Below are positions 5,033-12,655 of a stretch of DNA of 12,703 nt, in pieces. How positions within the stretch are numbered: the stretch's first letter is position 1; each line of letters starts with the position of its first letter. The notes beneath the pieces were generated by a model. It worked only from the letters and a program-made list of their open reading frames with translations. It had not been told where the DNA came from and did no database searches. The DNA is from DATKYV01 sp035528275 (GTDB taxonomy: Bacteria > Acidobacteriota > Terriglobia > UBA7540): positions 1 through 12,703 of the forward strand of contig DATKYV010000235.1 in NCBI GenBank assembly GCA_035528275.1. The letters run 5' to 3'. The position numbers and the translations under genes were made by a program.

Positions 5033-7057
5033 ATGAACCAGGTTGGCAGCGTAGGTTTGATTGCCGCGCTGGCCTTCGCCGCGTACGGCGTAGTCGCCGG
5101 GGCGGTGGGCGGCAAGCTGCGAAGCCGCCGCGTGGTGCGAAGCGCCGAGCGGGCCACTTTGGCGTTCGTGGTCATGATCACCCTGTGCGTGATCGTCCTC
5201 GAAATCCTGATCTTCAGAGACGACTTTCACAACGCTTACGTCGCCGCACATTCGAACCGGGAACTCCCGGTCTACTACAAAGTAGCCGTCCTCTGGGGAG
5301 GCCAGGAAGGTTCGCTGCTTTTCTGGACGTGGCTCCTGAGCCTCTATAGCGGATTTGCCGTCCTGCTGAACCGGCGGAAGAATCGCCAGCTCATGCCCTA
5401 CGTCATCTCGATCCTGATGGGCACCGGGACGTTTTTCACCTCCTTGGTTTTCTTCGCTGCCAATCCTTTCAATGAGCTCTCTCTGGTTTCCGCCACCGGA
5501 TCGCAGGCGTTTCGTGCCGCGGACGGAAACGGGCTGAACCCGCTGCTTCAGTATCACTCGATGGTGGTCCACCCGCCGATGCTCTACCTGGGGTACGTAG
5601 GTTTTGTGGTGCCTTTTGCCTTCGCCATGGCCGCGCTCATCACCCGGCAGTTGGGTGACAACTGGATTCGCACCACGCGCCGCTGGACGATGGTCCCTTG
5701 GATGTTCTTGGGCCTCGGTATCCTGATGGGAGCCAACTGGGCTTACGCCGTGCTCGGCTGGGGAGGCTACTGGGGCTGGGATCCGGTGGAGAACGCTTCG
5801 CTTCTGCCCTGGCTTTCGGGGACAGCGTTCCTTCACTCCGTGATGATTCAGGAAAAACGCGGCATGCTGAAGGTGTGGAACATCGTGCTGGTTGCCGTCA
5901 CGTTTTTCCTCTGCATCTTCGGGACGTTCCTCACCCGTAGCGGCATTGTTTCCTCCGTGCATGCTTTCGCGCAGTCGAGAATCGGGCCGTTCTTCGCCGC
6001 CTTTCTCGCCATCATCGTATTGTTTTCGGCGACGCTGCTGTTTTTGCGATTGGAATTCTTGAGGAGTGAAAACAAGCTGGATTCGATGGTCTCGCGCGAA
6101 AGCGGATTTCTGTTCAACAACTGGATTCTGCTGGCGGCGGTTTTTGCGATCCTTTGGGGAACGATTTTCCCCATCCTCTCCAAGGCCCTGCAAGACGTCA
6201 CCGTGACGGTCGGCGCGCCGTTCTTCAATAAGGTCACGATTCCCATGGGGCTGCTGCTCCTTTTCCTGACCGGCGCCGGACCGCTGCTGGCGTGGCGGAA
6301 GACGTCGTTTCAGAGCTTGAAGCGGGCGTTTGCGGGGCCGGTGGCCCTGGCAGCGGTGGCGGGAGTGGTCCTTTTCTCTGCCGGTGTGCGGCACTTTTAC
6401 GCCTGGATGGCGTTGTTCCTTTCGGTCTTCGTCGCTGCTTGCACGCTGCAAGAATTTTACAAAGGCGCGCGCACGCGGATGCAGACGGCGCGGGAAAACT
6501 TCGTCCAGGCCATCTATAACCTCACGATGCGCAATACCCGCCGCTATGGCGGATACATCATTCACCTGGGCATCGTCCTGCTCTTTGTGGGTTTTGCAGG
6601 ACAGGCGTTCCAAACCGAAGCGAAGGGCCTGCTGAACGAAGGCGATACGATGCGCGTCGACGATTACGTGTTGCGTTGCCAGCGCGTGACCAGCGGTGAG
6701 GCGCCCAACTATATTTATCAGCGGATTGAACTTGCCGTCGTGAAGAACGGCCGGGCGCTCGGCACCCTCCAGCCGGAGCGGAGGTTTTTCCCGGCGAGCC
6801 AACAGTCCACGAGCATCGTCGCCATCAAGACCCGGCTGGACGAGGACCTCTACGCCGTGCTCGGCGGACCGGATCCCGAGTCCGGCAAGGCGATTGTCGA
6901 AATCTTCGTGAACCCTCTGGTGATCTGGGTATGGATCGGCGGGGTGGTGGTGTTCTTGGGAACATTGCTGGCTCTGGTCCCCAGCCGCGTGGAGCGCGAG
7001 ATGGCCGGAATCCGCCGGCCGCGCGAAGAGGCCGTCGCTGAGAAATATGCGCTTTAG
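5033..7057 (+). CDS. ccmF: CcmF, cytochrome c haem lyase subunit
   Basis: A 674-aa polytopic membrane protein (E. coli CcmF is about 650 aa). It takes haem from holo-CcmE and, with CcmH, ligates it to the CxxCH cysteines of apocytochrome c in the periplasm. The WWD-type haem-handling segment is at about 242-261 (GWGGYWGWDPVEN). The four conserved histidines are all present: His180 in VHPPMLYLGY, His268 after the WWD segment, His310 in SSVHAFA and His511 in GGYIIHLG. A large periplasmic loop at about 525-630 precedes the last helix, NPLVIWVWIGG. The start is ATG with GGAG about 6 bases upstream. The gene lies 70 bases after ccmE and overlaps ccmH by 11 bases, implying translational coupling. 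The stop is TAG. Confidence 0.97.
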   Translation: MNQVGSVGLIAALAFAAYGVVAGAVGGKLRSRRVVRSAERATLAFVVMITLCVIVLEILIFRDDFHNAYVAAHSNRELPVYYKVAVLWGGQEGSLLFWTWLLSLYSGFAVLLNRRKNRQLMPYVISILMGTGTFFTSLVFFAANPFNELSLVSATGSQAFRAADGNGLNPLLQYHSMVVHPPMLYLGYVGFVVPFAFAMAALITRQLGDNWIRTTRRWTMVPWMFLGLGILMGANWAYAVLGWGGYWGWDPVENASLLPWLSGTAFLHSVMIQEKRGMLKVWNIVLVAVTFFLCIFGTFLTRSGIVSSVHAFAQSRIGPFFAAFLAIIVLFSATLLFLRLEFLRSENKLDSMVSRESGFLFNNWILLAAVFAILWGTIFPILSKALQDVTVTVGAPFFNKVTIPMGLLLLFLTGAGPLLAWRKTSFQSLKRAFAGPVALAAVAGVVLFSAGVRHFYAWMALFLSVFVAACTLQEFYKGARTRMQTARENFVQAIYNLTMRNTRRYGGYIIHLGIVLLFVGFAGQAFQTEAKGLLNEGDTMRVDDYVLRCQRVTSGEAPNYIYQRIELAVVKNGRALGTLQPERRFFPASQQSTSIVAIKTRLDEDLYAVLGGPDPESGKAIVEIFVNPLVIWVWIGGVVVFLGTLLALVPSRVEREMAGIRRPREEAVAEKYAL

Positions 7058-7544
7058 GAAAACAGTCCGGAGACTCGCGCCAGCGGTGCTTGCCCTTGCG
7101 GTCTTCGCCGCTTTGGCGCCGGCGACGGCGGGCGAAGAGAGTGCCAAGCCCACGCTGAAATCAATCGGCGAACTCCTGGTGTGCCAGTGCGGCTGCAACT
7201 ATGGCCTGAATTCCTGCACTCACAACAATTGTTCCTCCGACGAGGAAATCAGCGCCTTTATCCAGAAAGAGATTTCGGAGGGCAAAGACCAGCCGGCGAT
7301 TCTGAAGGCGCTGGTCGGCCGCTACGGGGTGAAAGTCCTGGCCTCGCCGCCGGCCGAAGGATTCAATCTGGCTGCCTGGATACTTCCCGGCCTGGCGTTG
7401 GTTATGGGTCTTGGGGTGGTGACGCTGGCTGTCCGGCGCTTGCGCAGACCACCCCCAACCGCCACGGCGCCGCCGGCGCCACCCGTCGACCCGGATTTGC
7501 TCGCCGCCATCGAAGAGGAGATGAAGCAGGTCGCGGACGCATAA
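7047..7544 (+). CDS. ccmH: CcmH-family protein with Cys-rich motif
   Basis: A 165-aa protein. CcmH-family proteins keep apocytochrome cysteines reduced for haem attachment. Residues 1-28 form a signal peptide or N-terminal anchor with a basic start (MRFRKTVRR) and a hydrophobic core. The periplasmic domain has LLVCQCGCNYGLNSC followed by THNNC: Cys46, 48, 50, 57 and 62. Classical proteobacterial CcmH has a single LRCxxC pair. The rest of the domain follows the family: SSDEEISAFIQKEISEGKDQ and LVGRYGVKVLASPP before a second membrane segment at about 107-127. The C-terminal tail is proline-rich, then acidic. The ATG lies within the end of ccmF (11-base overlap). The CxCGC cluster could bind metal or act in thiol exchange; this is inference. 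Confidence 0.85.
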   Translation: MRFRKTVRRLAPAVLALAVFAALAPATAGEESAKPTLKSIGELLVCQCGCNYGLNSCTHNNCSSDEEISAFIQKEISEGKDQPAILKALVGRYGVKVLASPPAEGFNLAAWILPGLALVMGLGVVTLAVRRLRRPPPTATAPPAPPVDPDLLAAIEEEMKQVADA

Positions 7545-7597
7545 GTCAGGCCGGCGACCGTGCCCGGCTCGCCTTCCCCACCGAGGTGGATTGAAAG

Positions 7598-8050
7598 ATG
7601 CTTCTTGCGATAAGCGTTTTGATTTCGGCCGCGCTGCTGGTTTTTGTTGTAGCGCCGCTGCTCGCCACGGACTCCGCCGGCGAGCAGGCGGTTCCCGTCG
7701 ATGTAACGCCGCTGATTGACCTCAAGCGGCGGCGGCTGGTGGTCTATGAGAACATGCAAGATTTGGATTTCGAATACAAATCAGGGAAGATCGCCCAAAA
7801 CGACTACCAGTCGTTGCGCGAGAATTACACGCGTGAGGCGGCCCATCTGATGGCCGCCACGAAGGAATTGGAACTCTCGAGCGAAGACGACGCGCTCATC
7901 GAGCGGGAAGTCGCGACCCGGCGCTCCCAACGAAAGCTCCAGCCGACCGAGGAATACGTCTGTTCGAAGTGTGGATTCGAAAATCCCTTGCCGGTGAAGT
8001 TTTGTGGGGGATGCGGAGCGTCCGTTTCTCCGCGCGTGCGCGGAGGTTGA
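7598..8050 (+). CDS. CcmI-like membrane-anchored protein with C-terminal zinc ribbon
   Basis: A 150-aa protein. Residues about 3-23 are a strongly hydrophobic N-terminal anchor (LLAISVLISAALLVFVVAPL). A charged helical segment follows, with the pattern LIDLKRRRLVVYENMQDLDF then EYKSGKIAQNDYQSLRENY, resembling the N-terminal helical hairpin of CcmI, whose role is to chaperone apocytochrome c. The C-terminal end is a zinc ribbon with Cys122, Cys125, Cys136 and Cys139 (CSKCG and CGGCG). The TPR part of proteobacterial CcmI is missing. The gene lies 53 bases after ccmH; GAGG at about 7581-7584 is an acceptable ribosome binding site. The order ccmF-ccmH-this gene matches the usual ccmFHI order. 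If the N-terminal anchor keeps the C-terminus cytosolic, the zinc ribbon faces the cytoplasm, unlike typical CcmI partners. Confidence 0.65.
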   Translation: MLLAISVLISAALLVFVVAPLLATDSAGEQAVPVDVTPLIDLKRRRLVVYENMQDLDFEYKSGKIAQNDYQSLRENYTREAAHLMAATKELELSSEDDALIEREVATRRSQRKLQPTEEYVCSKCGFENPLPVKFCGGCGASVSPRVRGG

Positions 8051-8133
8051 AAGCAGGCGCGGCCTTCGCCAAGCGATCCGGCGACCTGCACCCGACACAT
8101 GCTGGGCCAAGAAGATCACTGCGAATACTCCCG

Positions 8134-9384
8134 ATGAAACGGACTCCGTTATTTCGCTTGTTGTCTGCCGCAACGTGCGCCTTGCTCATGGGCGCGGTTG
8201 TTCCCTCGAGGCTCGTTGCCAAGGGGCGGATTGAAGGGCGCCTCCTGAACGGCACGGTCAACCAGCCCGTTCCGAATCAGACGGTGCGCTTGTTGACCCT
8301 GCGCCAGGGTATGCAGCAGGCGGCGATGACGTCCACGGATGCCGACGGCCGGTTCGCTTTCTCCAGCGGCGACATTGACACCAATTCGTTTTACCTGATC
8401 CAGACGGAATTCCAAGGTGTCAACTATGCCGCGCCCGTCCAGTTCGATGCGTCGGATACGAGCACCGTAGACCTAACCGTGTACGAATCCACGCAGACCG
8501 AGCCATCGCTTCGCATTGAATCGCTGCGCGTGCTGGCCGGCGCCGAAGGCTCGAAGGTGCGGGTCCAGGAAGAGTACGTCATCCAGAATTCCTCCCGGCC
8601 GCCTCGCTCTTACCTGAGCTCGGAGGGGACGTTTCGATTCCAGATCCCGGCGGAGATCTCGGAGCCCAACGTCGCCATCCGCGGCCTGATGAATATGCCG
8701 CTGTCCCAGTCAGCGGAGCCGGGCAAATCCCCGGGGGAATTCTCCATCCGTTATCCTCTCAAGCCCGGCAGCACCACCCTTATCGTGGCCTACGAGGCGG
8801 ATTACGTCGCAGGACAGGTGACACTCTTGAGCGCCGCTGATTACCCCATCGACCGCGCGGAGCTGCACGTATTTCCTTCGAGTCTCGCGGTTGACTCCAA
8901 GATTTTCCAATCCGCGGGCGTCGATCCCGCCAACAGGGTTCAGAGATTCCAAGCGACGAACCTTCCGCGCTGGGCAACGCTGGACGCCCTGTTGAGCGGG
9001 GAAGCCGCGCCGAGTTCCGACTCCGGAACCGGCCAGGGCGAGGGCGAGGTGCGAGTCGTTCCCAGCCCGATGACGCGCCTGGGCACGCCGGCGCTCTTCT
9101 GCTTCTTCCTAGTGCTGTTGTGGGCGCTCGGAGTCCGCGTGGCCAGGGAGTGGCCCCAGTGGAAAAAACGGCAGCAAACGAGTCCAGAGCAGAAGGAGCT
9201 TGAGGCCAAGGTCGAAGGGTTGTTGAATTCTCTCGCTGACCTGGATGAGCTCTTTGCCGCCCAGAAGCTCGTGGAAAAGAGCTATTGGAAAGAGCGCCTG
9301 GAACTCAAGGCCAGGCTCGTAGCGGTCCTGAAAAGGAACCCTTCGCTTCTCGAAGCCTATGCCATCCGACGAGTCCCGCGTTGA
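8134..9384 (+). CDS. Membrane protein with carboxypeptidase-regulatory-like domain, ccm-associated
   Basis: A 416-aa protein from the ATG at 8134. The frame stays open upstream to 7969, but that part overlaps the previous gene, and a signal peptide begins cleanly at 8134 (MKRTPLFRLL, hydrophobic core, about 29 residues). Residues about 31-115 resemble a carboxypeptidase-regulatory-like beta-sandwich (GRIEGRLLNGT...TDADGRFAFSS). A second beta-rich domain follows (about 120-285), then a Ser/Gly-rich linker. One membrane helix is at about 318-337. The cytosolic tail holds a helical hairpin (LLNSLADLDELFAAQKLVEK) resembling the CcmI hairpin and the one in the preceding protein. The stop lies 26 bases inside ccmA, indicating coupling. 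No enzymatic motif is seen. It may present or bind substrates on the periplasmic face, but the function is unknown. Confidence 0.7.
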   Translation: MKRTPLFRLLSAATCALLMGAVVPSRLVAKGRIEGRLLNGTVNQPVPNQTVRLLTLRQGMQQAAMTSTDADGRFAFSSGDIDTNSFYLIQTEFQGVNYAAPVQFDASDTSTVDLTVYESTQTEPSLRIESLRVLAGAEGSKVRVQEEYVIQNSSRPPRSYLSSEGTFRFQIPAEISEPNVAIRGLMNMPLSQSAEPGKSPGEFSIRYPLKPGSTTLIVAYEADYVAGQVTLLSAADYPIDRAELHVFPSSLAVDSKIFQSAGVDPANRVQRFQATNLPRWATLDALLSGEAAPSSDSGTGQGEGEVRVVPSPMTRLGTPALFCFFLVLLWALGVRVAREWPQWKKRQQTSPEQKELEAKVEGLLNSLADLDELFAAQKLVEKSYWKERLELKARLVAVLKRNPSLLEAYAIRRVPR

Positions 9385-10093
9385 GCTCGCCCTCGAACTC
9401 CAGAACGTTTCCAAGTTCTTCGGCGACCTTGCAGCGTTGAAGGAAGTCCATCTGCGATTTGAGCCGGGTGACTCGGTTCTCATCTATGGGCCCAACGGCG
9501 CCGGAAAAACTACGCTGCTGAGGATTCTGGCGACGCTGGCCCGGCCAAGCGAGGGCCGTGTTTTCTTCAACGGCAAGGAACTTCACGGCGATCCGGCTCC
9601 CGCAAAATCCTGCATCGGTTTCGTCTCGCACGCCACCTTTCTTTATGGTGAGCTCAGCGCGCGCGAGAACTTGAGGTTTGCCGGAACGCTCTTTAGACTT
9701 TCCGACATCGAGGCGCGAATCCGCGAAGCGTTGGAACTCTTCGCCCTCATTGACCGGGCTGACGAGCCGGTCCGGAAGCTCTCGCGCGGGCTCCAGCAGA
9801 GGGCTTCGCTCGCCCGGGCGTTTCTGCACGATCCCGATTTCCTCCTCCTCGATGAGCCCTTCACGGGCCTCGACGCGGCGTCGGCTGAAAACCTTCGCGC
9901 CATCCTCAGAGGGCTTCCCGAGCGGGGAAAGACGGTGGTGTTTTCCACTCACGATTTCGAGCAAGGCGCCAGCATCGCGCGACGGCTGGTGGCGCTGGAT
10001 AGTGGCCGGGTGAAATACGACGGGCCCCTGCAACTTGCGCCACTCAGTGCGCTGGGGATTGCAAATGAGAAGGCAGAAAGCAGTAGGCGGTAA
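9359..10093 (+). CDS. ccmA: CcmA, ATP-binding subunit of the haem-maturation ABC transporter
   Basis: A 244-aa cytoplasmic ABC ATPase that pairs with CcmB. ATP hydrolysis by CcmAB releases holo-CcmE from CcmC. Walker A is at 44-52 (GPNGAGKTT), the signature at 141-145 (LSRGL, a variant of LSGGQ), Walker B at 161-167 (FLLLDEP), the D-loop GLD follows, and the H-loop His is His198. The Q-loop region reads FVSHATFLYGELS, with Ala where many ABC proteins have Gln. CcmA proteins are variable here, so loss of activity is not implied. The ATG at 9359 lies inside the end of the preceding gene and lacks a strong ribosome binding site, so initiation is probably coupled. The C-terminal ~15 residues run into a degenerate repeat and may be a recent extension. 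Confidence 0.93.
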   Translation: MPSDESRVELALELQNVSKFFGDLAALKEVHLRFEPGDSVLIYGPNGAGKTTLLRILATLARPSEGRVFFNGKELHGDPAPAKSCIGFVSHATFLYGELSARENLRFAGTLFRLSDIEARIREALELFALIDRADEPVRKLSRGLQQRASLARAFLHDPDFLLLDEPFTGLDAASAENLRAILRGLPERGKTVVFSTHDFEQGASIARRLVALDSGRVKYDGPLQLAPLSALGIANEKAESSRR

Positions 10094-10260
10094 GCAGCAA
10101 GGCGCATGTGGAAGGTAGAAGATTGCGGGCGGGGACATAGAGCGAAGGCAAAAGGCAAAGGGTAAATGCAGGAACGCAACAACATAAAGCCCGGCCTGCC
10201 AGGCATTGAGCGCCAGAAGCTAAATCCGGACTTGTTAATCGCTGAAAGCTGATGGCCGGT
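10070..10260. repeat. Degenerate purine-rich short-repeat stretch between ccmA and ccmB
   Basis: The ccmA-ccmB gap of about 190 bases, together with the last ccmA codons, is filled with imperfect short units. One group resembles GGCAGAAAGCAG, TAGGCGGTAAGCAGCAAGG and AAGGCAAAAGGCAAAGGG (about 10070-10170). Another is GCTGAAAGCTGATGGCCGG (about 10242-10260). On the minus strand these read as CCTTTTGCCTT-type pyrimidine runs. From memory such low-complexity repeats are scattered between genes in many Acidobacteriota genomes. No ORF here is supportable. It separates two genes that normally abut and could affect their relative expression. Confidence 0.45.
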
Positions 10261-10283
10261 CGCTGACTACAGAGCACTGCAAA

Positions 10284-10961
10284 ATGCGGAATGTGCGAAT
10301 CATCTTGGTGATTTTTGCCAAAGACCTCCGGGTCGAGTGGCGTCATCGCGAGACGCTGGTCTCGATGTGCGTTTTCGGGCTGCTGGTGGTTTTCCTGTTC
10401 AATTCTGCCTTCGAGCCGGCGGGCGAGGAGAAATTACGGTTGCTCCCTGGCTTGTTGTGGATCGCATTCGCTTTCGCCGGAATCCTGGGCTTCAACCGAT
10501 CGTCCGCGGCCGAACTCGAGAATAGTTGCCTGGAAGGGATGGCGCTTGCTCCCGTCGATCCGGGATTGATTTACCTGGGGAAAATGCTCGCCAACCTGTT
10601 CTTCCTCCTGATTGCGGAGGCGGTGGTGGTATTCGCGGTTTCCCTCTGGTATAACTTTTCGTTCTTGCCCTCGATGAAGTGGTTCGCGTTGACGGTGTTC
10701 TTGGGTACCCTGGGCTACGTCGCCGTGGGGACGATTTTCGGCGCCGTCTCCGCGAATACGCGCATGCGGGAAGTGATGCTACCCGTGCTGCAGTTTCCCG
10801 TGGCGGTGCCGGTCTTCATCGCCGGCATTGAGGCGAGCACGGGGGCGTTGAGAGGACTTCCGCCGGCCGAATACGCAAGCTGGTTGAGGCTCCTGATCGG
10901 GTTCAGCGTGGTCTTCCTGGTCCTCTCCTATCTGTTGTTCGAATACGTGCTCGAGGAATAG
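10284..10961 (+). CDS. ccmB: CcmB, membrane subunit of the haem-maturation ABC transporter
   Basis: A 225-aa integral membrane protein with six predicted helices at about 23-43, 52-71, 101-123, 132-157, 164-184 and 200-221. This matches the usual length and topology of CcmB. The conserved cytosolic segment after helix 2 is clear (ELENSCLEGMALAPVDPG, then IYLGKMLAN); it is the typical ABC-2-type contact region for CcmA. CcmB forms the CcmABCD complex that frees holo-CcmE. The start ATG at 10284 follows the repeat-filled gap and has only a weak upstream purine signal. The stop TAG is 44 bases before ccmC. No missing segment is seen. Confidence 0.93.
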   Translation: MRNVRIILVIFAKDLRVEWRHRETLVSMCVFGLLVVFLFNSAFEPAGEEKLRLLPGLLWIAFAFAGILGFNRSSAAELENSCLEGMALAPVDPGLIYLGKMLANLFFLLIAEAVVVFAVSLWYNFSFLPSMKWFALTVFLGTLGYVAVGTIFGAVSANTRMREVMLPVLQFPVAVPVFIAGIEASTGALRGLPPAEYASWLRLLIGFSVVFLVLSYLLFEYVLEE

Positions 10962-11005
10962 GCGGGCCTTCTAGTCTCCTTCACCCGTGGGACCGAATCG
11001 AAAGC

Positions 11006-11707
11006 ATGGGCAACAAAACTTTTCCCCTGACATTGCATCTTCTTCTGACCCTGGTCTGGGTCTTCGTGGCCCTCTACATGATTTTTCAGTACGCGCCCGA
11101 AGAAACCACGATGGGTGAGGTGCAACGCATCTTCTATATTCATGTTTCCTCGGCCTGGACGGCCTTCCTGGCTTGCTTTCTGGTGTTCGTGGGAAGCGTC
11201 GGCTACCTCTGGAAGCGCGCGCCATTTGCCGACGACCTGGCGCAAGCCTCGGGCGAGGTGGGATTGGTCTTCTGCACTTGCGTTCTGGTGACGGGGCCGC
11301 TGTGGGCGAAGCCCGTCTGGGGAATCTGGTGGACGTGGGACGCGCGCCTGACTTCGACCTTCGTCCTCTGGCTTCTCTATATCGCCTACTTGATGTTGCG
11401 GAGTTACGTGTTGAATCCCGGGCGTGCCGAGGTGCTGGCGGCGGTGGCGGGGATCATCGGCTTCGTGGATGTTCCTATCGTTTATATGTCCATCCGCTGG
11501 TGGAGGACGCAGCACCCCCAGCCCGTCATCGCCGGCGGGGAAGGCTCGGGCCTCGACCCTGCCATGAGAATTACTCTGCTTGTTACGTGGGGAGCGTTTC
11601 TCTGCTTGTTCTCATACCTTCTTCGCCAGCGGTTGTGGCTGGCCGAGGGGCGAAGAGAGGCCAGGAAATTGCGCCAAGGACTGGCTTTGCAGACTTCGAA
11701 GGAGTGA
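11006..11707 (+). CDS. ccmC: CcmC, haem-handling membrane protein
   Basis: A 233-aa protein with about six membrane helices. CcmC binds haem at the periplasmic face and presents it to CcmE. The WWD motif is at 105-117 (WGIWWTWDARLTS). The two axial-ligand histidines are His46 in FYIHVSSAW and His170 in RWWRTQHPQ. Length and motif spacing match the family. CcmC and CcmF share the WWD motif; the short length and the SSAW context identify CcmC. The ATG at 11006 lies 44 bases after ccmB. The stop TGA at 11705-11707 is separated by one base from the ccmD start. The C-terminal tail (about 210-233) is basic and cytosolic. Confidence 0.96.
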   Translation: MGNKTFPLTLHLLLTLVWVFVALYMIFQYAPEETTMGEVQRIFYIHVSSAWTAFLACFLVFVGSVGYLWKRAPFADDLAQASGEVGLVFCTCVLVTGPLWAKPVWGIWWTWDARLTSTFVLWLLYIAYLMLRSYVLNPGRAEVLAAVAGIIGFVDVPIVYMSIRWWRTQHPQPVIAGGEGSGLDPAMRITLLVTWGAFLCLFSYLLRQRLWLAEGRREARKLRQGLALQTSKE

Positions 11708-11708
11708 C

Positions 11709-11870
11709 GTGAGCAATCCGTATCTGGCCGCTGCCTACGCCTTTGTCTGGTTGACTTTCATCTTTTATGAGTGGAGCCTCGCCCGGCGAAAGGTCCGGCT
11801 CAGCCGGGAATTGGAGGACCTGAAGAAGCAAGCCCAGGATTCGCCGCGCTCCGGACCTCCCTCAGAGTAG
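11709..11870 (+). CDS. ccmD: CcmD, small membrane protein of the CcmABCD complex
   Basis: A 53-aa protein beginning with GTG at 11709. AAGGAG at 11699-11704 lies just upstream, inside the end of ccmC, and fixes this start. One membrane helix (about 5-24, YLAAAYAFVWLTFIFYEW) is followed by a charged cytosolic segment, LARRKVRLSRELEDLKKQ. This is the classic CcmD layout, including the aromatic helix and the ARR...ExExL tail. CcmD is needed for release of holo-CcmE from CcmC and for complex stability. A longer in-frame opening from 11580 overlaps ccmC and is not real. The stop is TAG. Confidence 0.9.
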   Translation: MSNPYLAAAYAFVWLTFIFYEWSLARRKVRLSRELEDLKKQAQDSPRSGPPSE

Positions 11871-12133
11871 CCCGAGAGAATCGTCCCGTCCTCGTCATCC
11901 TTGAATTCTCCGACCCCAACTTAGCGCTCTCCCTGGACCGCGAAGGCCGGTTCGCCCCGCTTTACCACGGGGGAGAGCGACAGGTGCCCCTACACTGTCC
12001 GCCTGACCTGTGTTATACCTCTATTAACAAAGGCCGCGACGGATTCGAAGCGGATGACTCACGGAACCGGCCGCATTTTGACTCTGAATCTTTGAGCCGC
12101 TCGCCATGCGCGGCAAAAAACGGAGAAACTCTA

Positions 12134-12655
12134 GTGCAAAACCGCTGTGACTACTGTGGGACCGTCATGGAGCTGAGGGGCGAGATTTTTGGCGACCGTG
12201 AAAAGGCTGACGTGGAGTGCCCGGGCTGCGGCAGGACGATCTGGGTGGTCAACCCCACGCTCGAGACGCTCCGCCAGGAGACCACCAAGAAAAAAGTAAC
12301 CCCGGTAACCTCAGAGGTCGGAACCGACGGTCGCAGGCTGCACCTTCCCGAAAATGCGGAGATCAGTCTACGGGCGCTGGAAGGCAGGGAAAGCGGCACG
12401 GTGTACGCGGTTCCCAAGCCGCGAATGACCATTGGGCGGGCCAACGCTGATATCATCGACCACGACCCGATGATGTCCCGGATTCACTGCGCGCTGGAGG
12501 TCAGCGACGAGGGAATCAGGCTGCTTGACCTGGGCAGCACGAACGGCACGTTTGTGAACGACCAACAGATCGAGTCCGCCGCGCTTTCCAATGGGTCCAC
12601 GTTTCGGGCGGGGGAGCATCTGTTCCAAGTGGTCATTTCTCCAAAAGAGACATGA
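12134..12655 (+). CDS. Zinc-ribbon and FHA-domain protein
   Basis: A 173-aa soluble protein. The start chosen is GTG at 12134 because GGAGA at 12122-12126 lies 7 bases upstream and the protein then begins directly with a zinc ribbon (Cys5, Cys8, Cys29, Cys32; CDYCG and CPGCG). An in-frame ATG lies upstream at 11771 but overlaps ccmD and would add an unstructured stretch. A charged linker (about 40-75) leads to an FHA domain (about 78-170) with the phosphothreonine-binding residues in place: Gly100-Arg101, SRIH at 114-117 and STNGT at 134-138. FHA domains bind phosphothreonine peptides made by Ser/Thr kinases. The gene overlaps the next gene, a predicted kinase, by 4 bases (ATGA), suggesting a kinase-reader pair. 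The ~260 bases before it hold no gene and may contain its own promoter, though none is convincing. Confidence 0.85.
   Translation: MQNRCDYCGTVMELRGEIFGDREKADVECPGCGRTIWVVNPTLETLRQETTKKKVTPVTSEVGTDGRRLHLPENAEISLRALEGRESGTVYAVPKPRMTIGRANADIIDHDPMMSRIHCALEVSDEGIRLLDLGSTNGTFVNDQQIESAALSNGSTFRAGEHLFQVVISPKET

Noticed and set aside
5012..7198. A 728-codon open frame on the minus strand opposite ccmF
   Set aside because: It lies antisense to the whole ccmF gene, has a composition very rich in Arg, His, Gln and Glu, no recognisable domain and no ribosome binding site. It is a shadow of GC-rich codon use.
7969..8133. 55-codon N-terminal extension of the carboxypeptidase-regulatory-like protein
   Set aside because: It overlaps the end of the zinc-ribbon gene in another frame, and a clean signal peptide begins at the ATG at 8134.
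11771..12133. 121-codon N-terminal extension of the FHA protein
   Set aside because: It overlaps ccmD, looks unstructured, and the GTG at 12134 has a good ribosome binding site directly before the zinc ribbon.
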